Source: Lolium rigidum
Taxonomy: Eukaryota; Streptophyta; Magnoliopsida; Poales; Poaceae
Direction: 5' to 3'
Assembly: GCF_022539505.1 (NCBI RefSeq)
Contig: NW_025901042.1
Location: 1-64,000 of the forward strand
Length of the DNA stretch: 64,000 bases
Positions within the stretch are counted from its first letter, which is position 1. Every line of letters begins with the position of its first letter. The position numbers and the translations under genes were made by a program. Below, piece by piece: positions 58,331-64,000 of the stretch. Under the pieces are notes generated by a model. That model had not been told where the DNA came from, did no database searches, and saw only the letters and a program-made list of their open reading frames with translations.

Positions 58331-59780
58331 TGGTGCCCGTCCGGCCACTGCCATGGCAGCGCAAGCTGCAAGACACGGCGGCAGTGGCTCAACCGCCGAT
58401 GACAAGAACTTCGTTGCGTTCCACGGCGAGGCGAGCAGCGGACGGGATGCGATTCGATTTGCAGGGTTGTGGTGGATTTTTTTCCCTTCAGTGAAGAAGA
58501 CGTGGTGCACGTGGCTGACCAGTCAAAGGACAATCCTAACCGTTCGTCCAAAACGATCGGACGGGTGCGGACCCGGGGATCAGGGATTTGATCCCCCGAG
58601 GGACGCTCGGCATTGCCCATTTATGATGCTTTAACCATTGAAATATGGAAAAGCTTTTGCCATCGTTTAGGAATTTTTAAACCGAAAAATGGTTCACACG
58701 CTACAAAAATATGGGATGCCATCAGTTGACTGAGCTAATTCTCAGTCTAAGCTAATTCTTAGTAGACTGAGGATTAGACACACCCAATTTTATAAGTACT
58801 AGTAGTTGGGGAGCCCCTTTGGGCGCCTCCTCGCCGTACAGCAATGGCTCAATCACGTCCTAATTCAATAGCTAGCATCCTGGTGACAGCTGCAAGAAGT
58901 GGCCTCAAGGTACATGACCTATTTGAGAATACAGTCATTGGGTAGCAGAACAGATAAGATCGCAGGAAGTTGGATGAGGGCATGTAGGAAGCAGACTGGA
59001 GGTCGATTTTTACAATCGCAAGCGTGCTGGCACCCTCTTTTAACTTCGATAGTTCGCACTTGACCTTAAATGGTTGTACTATTATACTTTTGTTCTGACA
59101 GTAATTGCTTAGCTTCAAACTGTGGGTCAGTCTACATAGGAATATTGATTTAATCTCCTGTGACAACCAATACAGTTTCATAACGTATGCTAATTTGGCT
59201 TAATTTCTGTTGTCATGAGGGAGTGTCTATATATGTCAGCCTATTAAAAATAAGAAGCCAACTGTGTTCATCTGAGAATATTGGTAGTAAGTCAAGTTTC
59301 AGGGGTTACAGTTTGAGAAGACATTCACTGGCAGGAATCCATGTTTGTTTTAGTCAGCACAAAAGTATAATGTGTGGATGAAGCTAGCAGTAAGCAATGT
59401 TGGCATAGCTGATTCAGATCAAAATTGTATAGAGTGAAATGTTGCATGATAGTGCTTATGTGCAAGTTGTGCAAAACTAACCATAATCAGAGATTTGGTA
59501 TCATGACAATAATAGACTGATAGTATACATAGTTGATACATCATACGTTATAAGAAAACAAGTTTGACATTAGCATTTCTATGGCTAAAATACCATTCTA
59601 GAAGGTGGAAATCAGAACAATAATAGACTGATAGTATTTCTCCTCCCTCCCTCCTCCAAGTTGTTCTCGGTGCAACCTTTTCCATCTCATCTCTTCTTTT
59701 GCATCTTTAGCTTCCTCTCAACGGCACCTGGTACCCCGGCCCACAATTAAACAGAAGAGCTAGGTGCAGCATGTAAGATT
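58331..59780. other. Spacer without supported genes
   Basis: No gene recognised. ATAATAGACTGATAGTAT occurs twice (about 59508 and 59623). A small inverted motif of GACTGAG/CTCAGTC lies at 58728-58775. The rest is AT-rich. Confidence 0.4.
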
Positions 59781-59813
59781 TTTATTTTCGAGAATACACC
59801 ATGAAAAGGTGTA

Positions 59814-60470
59814 TTAATTACATCGAAGGGTGCCAAAGATGGCAAAGTTATCGCTACCCATAGTGGGGGGGCAGCTCCCCATACACACACGCCTACTCTC
59901 CGTGCTGCCACAGTACAACAGTCGGATCAAGAAAAAAAAAAGTGTGCCATGGAAAAGCTTGGCAAGGCGCCACCGCTCGAACTCCTCTCGCACCTTGTCC
60001 CTGATGGTTACATGTGAAGCCACCGCTCCATTGAAGACCACGTCGTTCATGTGCCTCCAGATGAACCAGAAAACTAGGATGATGGAAGTCCACATGTCAC
60101 GCCTGTGAGCTACCGGGCAAGGCCGAGATGTCCACCACTCTAGGAGATCGGTGTCTGGTACTAGGAGCCACTCCTCCTTGCCCCAACACCTAAGGGCCCA
60201 AGCCCAGATCTCCCGCGCAACCAGGCAGCCCAGCAGCAAGTGCTGCAAGGTCTCCGGCTCCTGATCACAAAGCGGGCAGGCCGGCGGACACGGCATGCCA
60301 CGACGTCGAAGCCTATCCGCCGTCCAACAACAGTTCTTCGCGGCCAGCCATGCGAATAACTTGCAACTGTACGGAGACCTAGACCGCCAGATCTCTTTAG
60401 AGACAGATGCCCTCATCTGGCCCACGAAGAAAGCTTGGTCGGGCGGTACGGTGGTATCCCCCCACACCGA
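59814..60470 (-). pseudogene. LINE 3' fragment with zinc-binding RT tail
   Basis: A minus-strand frame of 217 codons encodes the C-terminal zinc-binding region that follows RT in plant LINEs: SYSCKLFAWLAAK-like block (PYSCKLFAWLAAKNCCW), then CPPACPLCDQEPETLQHLLL and GC, and IILVFWFIWRHMNDVVFNG. The pattern CPLC...H...C is the zf-RVT type. It is cut off at the 5' side near 60470, where the frame enters repeated sequence. The 3' end runs into AAAATAAAAA. A separate LINE copy from the one at 55985, in opposite orientation. Confidence 0.8.
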
Positions 60471-60685
60471 CGCCCGTTAAACTTTCAGATGTCGTCAATT
60501 GATGTTTCCATCGTTGCATCGGCACATGCGCGTGGTACGGTTGGCCCTGACCGTGCCGATGCCCGTTAAACTTTTAGATGGTTTCGACGAAATCTTCAAC
60601 TTTTCCTTTTCGTGGTCGCAGATGCGGTATGGGCGTGTGGTACGGGTCTGTGTGACCGTACCGATGGTCGTTAAAGTTCCTAGAA
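60465..60685. repeat. Three degenerate ~95-bp direct repeats
   Basis: The phrase CCGATGCCCGTTAAACTTT occurs in variants at about 60467, 60555 and 60658, each preceded by GTACGGT...GACCGT-type sequence. Spacing is about 90-100 bp. Confidence 0.6.
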
Positions 60686-61267
60686 CCTGCGAACATCAAA
60701 AATTTCTATGCAATCTTCACGTGCCTTTATGCATCAACATTACCTCGAACATGACTAGGGAAAAACAGAAGTATATCAAGGATGCACAACCGTTAGCATC
60801 AAAAATAAAAAAAATCCATTGTTGCTTAACTTCTTCTACTCTTTTCCAAGGTTCCCATGAACACTCTTTATTAAAAAAAACAAAACAAACTAATAAAACT
60901 AAACATTAAAAGTTGAACAAAAACTAGATAGAAAAACTTTATTGAACATGGGTTGCCTCCCATGGAGCACTTCTAGTTAAGGTCAATTAGCTTGACCAGT
61001 ATGGTGATCACTTAAGAGTTGGATGTAGAAGACCCACCCCAAAATAGTTAGCTTTCAAAGTAATTATCCCATCATCATCAGTTTTGGCCTTCTTCTTTCC
61101 AGGGAAGTGAACTACAAATGGGTCTTTGGATGGTAGTCCAATCCTCACATTCCCTTCATGCAAATTGATTAGCGCTTTAATAGTTCCAAGAAATGGCCTT
61201 CCTAATATTATAGGGGCTATAGGATCTTCTGACATGTCCACAATAATAAGATCAATGAGAGAAGGAC

Positions 61268-62816
61268 TATCGGAGATTCGTGTCCGCTAAGGAACACGGG
61301 TGTCACCGAACCCGAGAGGTTCGAATGCAGGGGAATCAAGATCACGTCGTCGCCTTACCGAGGCAGGCACTGCAGAGAGAGACACAATAGTTACCCAGGT
61401 TCAGGACCCTCGGAGAGGTAAAAAACCCTACGTCCTGCTTTGGTGGATGTATTACGGGTCACAATGGAGAAGATGACTGTACATATGTCTAGGGTTTGTG
61501 ATCACTCTCGATCGTCCCCCTCTACGCTAGCAAGGCTAGTCCTTTTATAGAGGAGTTGTCCTCTTCCCCCGAAATATCTTTAGGGGGAAGGGTTGCCAGG
61601 TCTCCAACCTGAGGGCGGGAAACTCCCTCGCCCTTTACAGGATGGACATAGTCCATGGTCACTTAAAGTGTCGGTCCATGGCAGGCGTCGAGGTCATCGA
61701 TGATGCCTCCGGTGTCCGTTTGTGTCGTCCACCCGGTCTTGCACCGAAGTGGCAAGGACAGGGTCTTGGCGCTCCGGTCCTCATCGAGCTCGCTTTAGCA
61801 CCAAAGAGGCAATGGCATCTCTCCTCCTCGGGATGGAGCTTTTGAGCTCAGCAATGACGTGTGCGACGCCTGTCTGGTGGTCCGGAAAGGAGACTTTGGA
61901 TTTCCCTCCCGGGCGGGGCCCGAGTGGAGGGGTATCTGAGGCCTCTTTGGCTCGAAGCCTCTCACAGCTTCTCTTGGTGATGTGCTTGATGTCCCGCAAG
62001 GGCTCGGCCCTCGCGGAGCCTCACTCTGAGTCAGGGTGGGCATAAAAACCGTGAAACCGAAAACCGAACCGAAGCCGAAACCGAACTAACCGAAATCTCG
62101 GTTTTTTCCATTAACCGCTATTTTTTCGGTTTCCATTTATACTAACCGGATTAAATTTGGTAGAATTCGGTTTTTAGCCCCACCAACCGAACAAGACCGA
62201 ATAGACCGAATTGAGTAACCTACCATCAATTTGTGCATAAACCGATCATTTCATAGAAGCCCAATTGCGTTTGATGTTCCAAAAACTGTTCATTCAATGT
62301 ATGACTTTGGTCGTTGATGTACTAGCTTTTTCTGAATATAGCGTGAAGCCTGCATAATAGAACACGTCGCTCGAAGTCTTAGCTACCCCTTTTAATCGCT
62401 CACGAGTGATGCACTTGTACCACGAGTGCAGCCTACCAAATAGCATCCCTCCACGATTGGTGCTCATTTGTCGATTTATAGTGCAGTTGATGCTTTTTGT
62501 GTTGATATGTCAAACACTATTTGCTTTCTTCGATGATGCCTACTATTTGTTCAAGTGAGTAGGTTCATTCGGTTTTAACCGAAAACCGAACCGAATTTGT
62601 CGGTTAACCGAATCTTCGGTTTCCTAAATTTTCATGCCAATTTCGGTTACCATTTTTGAAAACCGAATTTGTTCAAAAACCGCAAAAACCGAACCGAAAT
62701 TTCGGTTAAAACCGAATGCCCACCCTGAACTCTGAGATTTCCTCCCAGAGTGATTGTCAGTCATGTGTTCTCAGCAACCTAAGGGACGTGGCACCCCGGT
62801 TGCCAGTAGTCCCACA
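61268..62816 (-). mobile_element. Solo LTR (~843 bp) in the gypsy protease gene
   Basis: On the minus strand the LTR starts TGTGGGACTACTGGC at 62816. Removing it restores the protease reading frame in phase. The flanks AGGAC (61263-61267) and AGGGC (62817-62821) are a 5-bp target duplication with one mismatch. A TATA-like CTCTATAAAAGG lies on the minus strand at about 61534-61545. No internal region is present, so it looks like a solo LTR from recombination. Without the hAT insert and its duplicated 8 bp it is about 843 bp. The distal end reads TA instead of CA, suggesting a mutated terminus. Confidence 0.75.
62031..62728. mobile_element. hAT-type MITE (698 bp) in the solo LTR
   Basis: It starts TCAGGGTGGGCAT and ends ATGCCCACCCTGA, perfect 13-bp inverted ends, flanked by an 8-bp direct repeat ACTCTGAG (62023-62030 and 62729-62736). 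An 8-bp target with short TIRs is characteristic of hAT elements. The subterminal parts are rich in AACCGAA/TTCGGTT in both orientations (62050-62220 and 62565-62715), a likely transposase-binding and foldback region. The centre (62220-62560) has no coding capacity. Confidence 0.92.
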
Positions 62817-64000
62817 AGGGCATCCTTTAATCCCTACTACAATATTATCTTTTATCCCTATAGCTTGTCTATATGTTGAATCAGCTAAGTGCAGTCTTAA
62901 CTCAGTTACTCTAAATGGCCCCATTCCTAACTTATCAAACAAAGTTTTTGGAATTGTGGAGACGCTTGCACCAAGATCAGAAAATGCAGCCACCTCATTC
63001 GTTCCAAAATGGATTTTAATAGTGGGCTCAAATATATCATCAAGCTTAGCTGGAAGTTTTTCAGCTAGCTTCTTATACTGTTGCTCTAAGTCACGGACTT
63101 TGCATGCTACCTCATGTATAAATTGACGGTACCTTTCATCATTAGCTTCGTTGATTTCGGGGTGTCTTACCGTGATCGTCTTAATGATATCTTCTACAGT
63201 ATACTCATGTGTTGGAGAATTGCTATAGTCCAGTTCTTCAAGTGCTTCTCCACTTCTTTCAATCCTCATCATCTTGAGGTCTTCAACGGGGTTTGGTTCT
63301 GGTTTACCTGCAAATCTTGCAAGTATAATAGTTTGGATTTCAGCTATCTTCCTTAGTTGTGTCTCAGTGGGCTTAGTTCTCTCCTGAAAAGCTTGAACAT
63401 CATTCTTAAGAGAAACCATTTGGTTAGATAAATTCCCTAACATAGTGCTATGATTTTCAACGAGCTTTGTAAGGGTATTATTTTGTTCAGCTTGAGAATG
63501 CATAAAAATCTTCAAAGTACTTTCAACCGAAGTATTACCATTGCTTGCTCCATTACCGTTGGTGAAGTTATTATTAGGAACTTGTGCATTATTATTATAT
63601 GGTCTAGGAAAATTAGAGTCATAGTTTTGACTCTTCCATGCAGGGTTATAAGGATGTCTTGCTATGAAGTCTATTTCCTCAACTTAGTATTGGTGATGGC
63701 ATTAACTTGGGTAGTTTCTTTACCCTTTAGAATATGTAAAAGCTCATCTACGTACCTTTGAAGTAAGTTCTTCATTGTTACCTTCGGTAATTGCATTCAC
63801 CTTTCTTGAAGAGGATCTATCTACATGCCATTGGGCATGGTTGCTTTGCATATCATCAAGAAGCCTCCTAGCCAGCTCAACTGGCTTGCTCATGAATGTT
63901 CCTCCTGCTGCAGTATCAAGTATAGACTTTGACATTGGGTTAAGGGAATTATAAAATAAATGTAGGATTAACCAATCCTCCATTCCATGACTTGGACAGT

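Larger units (their letters stand above)
61008..63983 (-). pseudogene. Gypsy gag-protease, frameshifted and split by a solo LTR
   Basis: Reading on the minus strand from the right edge: a gag C-terminal part (63983-63744) with LDTAAGGTFMSKPVELARRL; a frameshift near 63700; an Asn-rich linker; a longer part (63515-62757) with a coiled-coil-like stretch, then KIHFGTNEVAAFSDLGASVS, the retropepsin active site in DLGAS form. At the codons for GIKGCP the solo LTR interrupts the gene; beyond it the frame resumes (SLIDLIIVDMSEDPIAPIIL) and includes the second protease block ILGRPFL before a stop at 61008. No RT is seen in the window. Confidence 0.85.
60950..64000 (-). mobile_element. Antisense Ty3-gypsy element, gag-protease part (runs off the window)
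   Basis: Minus-strand gag and protease relics occupy 63983 down to 61008. The element continues past the right edge. It carries a solo LTR (61268-62816), which contains a hAT MITE (62031-62728). The region 60900-61007 is AT-rich and ends in TGGGTTGCCTCCCATGGAGC, a phrase typical of the sequence after the protease in this element group (from memory). Confidence 0.8.

Overview
The window is nuclear DNA of a large-genome grass, most likely a pooid cereal relative. The genes have plant intron structures (GT...AG, a first exon that is only ATG), and the intergenic space is filled with nested LTR retrotransposons and Harbinger, Mutator, hAT, LINE and SINE copies of grass type. All calls come from reading the sequence; no database search was possible, so repeat family names are from memory and are hedged.

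Three ordinary host genes are supported. (1) A LONELY-GUY-type cytokinin-activating enzyme: 7 coding exons, 10409-15225, plus strand, 243 aa. (2) Ribosomal protein eL18: 5 exons, 50862-52512, plus strand, 187 aa. (3) A group VII ERF transcription factor starting Met-Cys-Gly-Gly: 2 exons, 54033-53302, minus strand, 216 aa. Genes 2 and 3 are tail to tail. The LOG gene stands alone between repeats, and its third intron carries a 1351-bp Harbinger-like element inserted directly at the splice donor.

Layout. 1-326: a Harbinger-like end and a Tourist-like MITE. 590-8736: a poly(A) retroposon with a 15-16 bp target duplication, split by a young non-autonomous Ty3-gypsy-derived LTR element (1494-8359) whose 1106-codon frame contains zinc knuckles and a degenerate reverse transcriptase. 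8737-16040: the LOG locus. About 16044-22340: a decayed MuDR-type Mutator element with long TIRs, a broken transposase and a convergent GRF-zinc-finger/membrane-anchor gene. 23007-30166: a BARE-like LTR piece interrupted by a gypsy element with broken gag and protease. 30174-34150: sequence resembling a long antisense LTR. 34151-41180: an unusual array of roughly 300-350 bp tandem units, each with a conserved hairpin and a telomere-like motif, with inverted units at both ends. 41505-48951: a scrambled cluster of LTRs and internal 3' regions related to the 23-30 kb element. 48952-54968: the RPL18/ERF gene island. 54969-60700: SINE, LINE fragments and GC-rich repeat sequence. 60950-64000: an antisense gypsy gag-protease relic, split by a solo LTR that itself contains a hAT MITE.

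The mobile-element genes do not work with the three host genes. The main interactions are structural: insertions into introns, LTRs and older transposon genes. The most unusual items are the dead-RT open frame at 4114-7434, the hairpin array at 34-41 kb, the Harbinger insertion that keeps the LOG splice donor, and the nested three-layer insertion at 61-63 kb.
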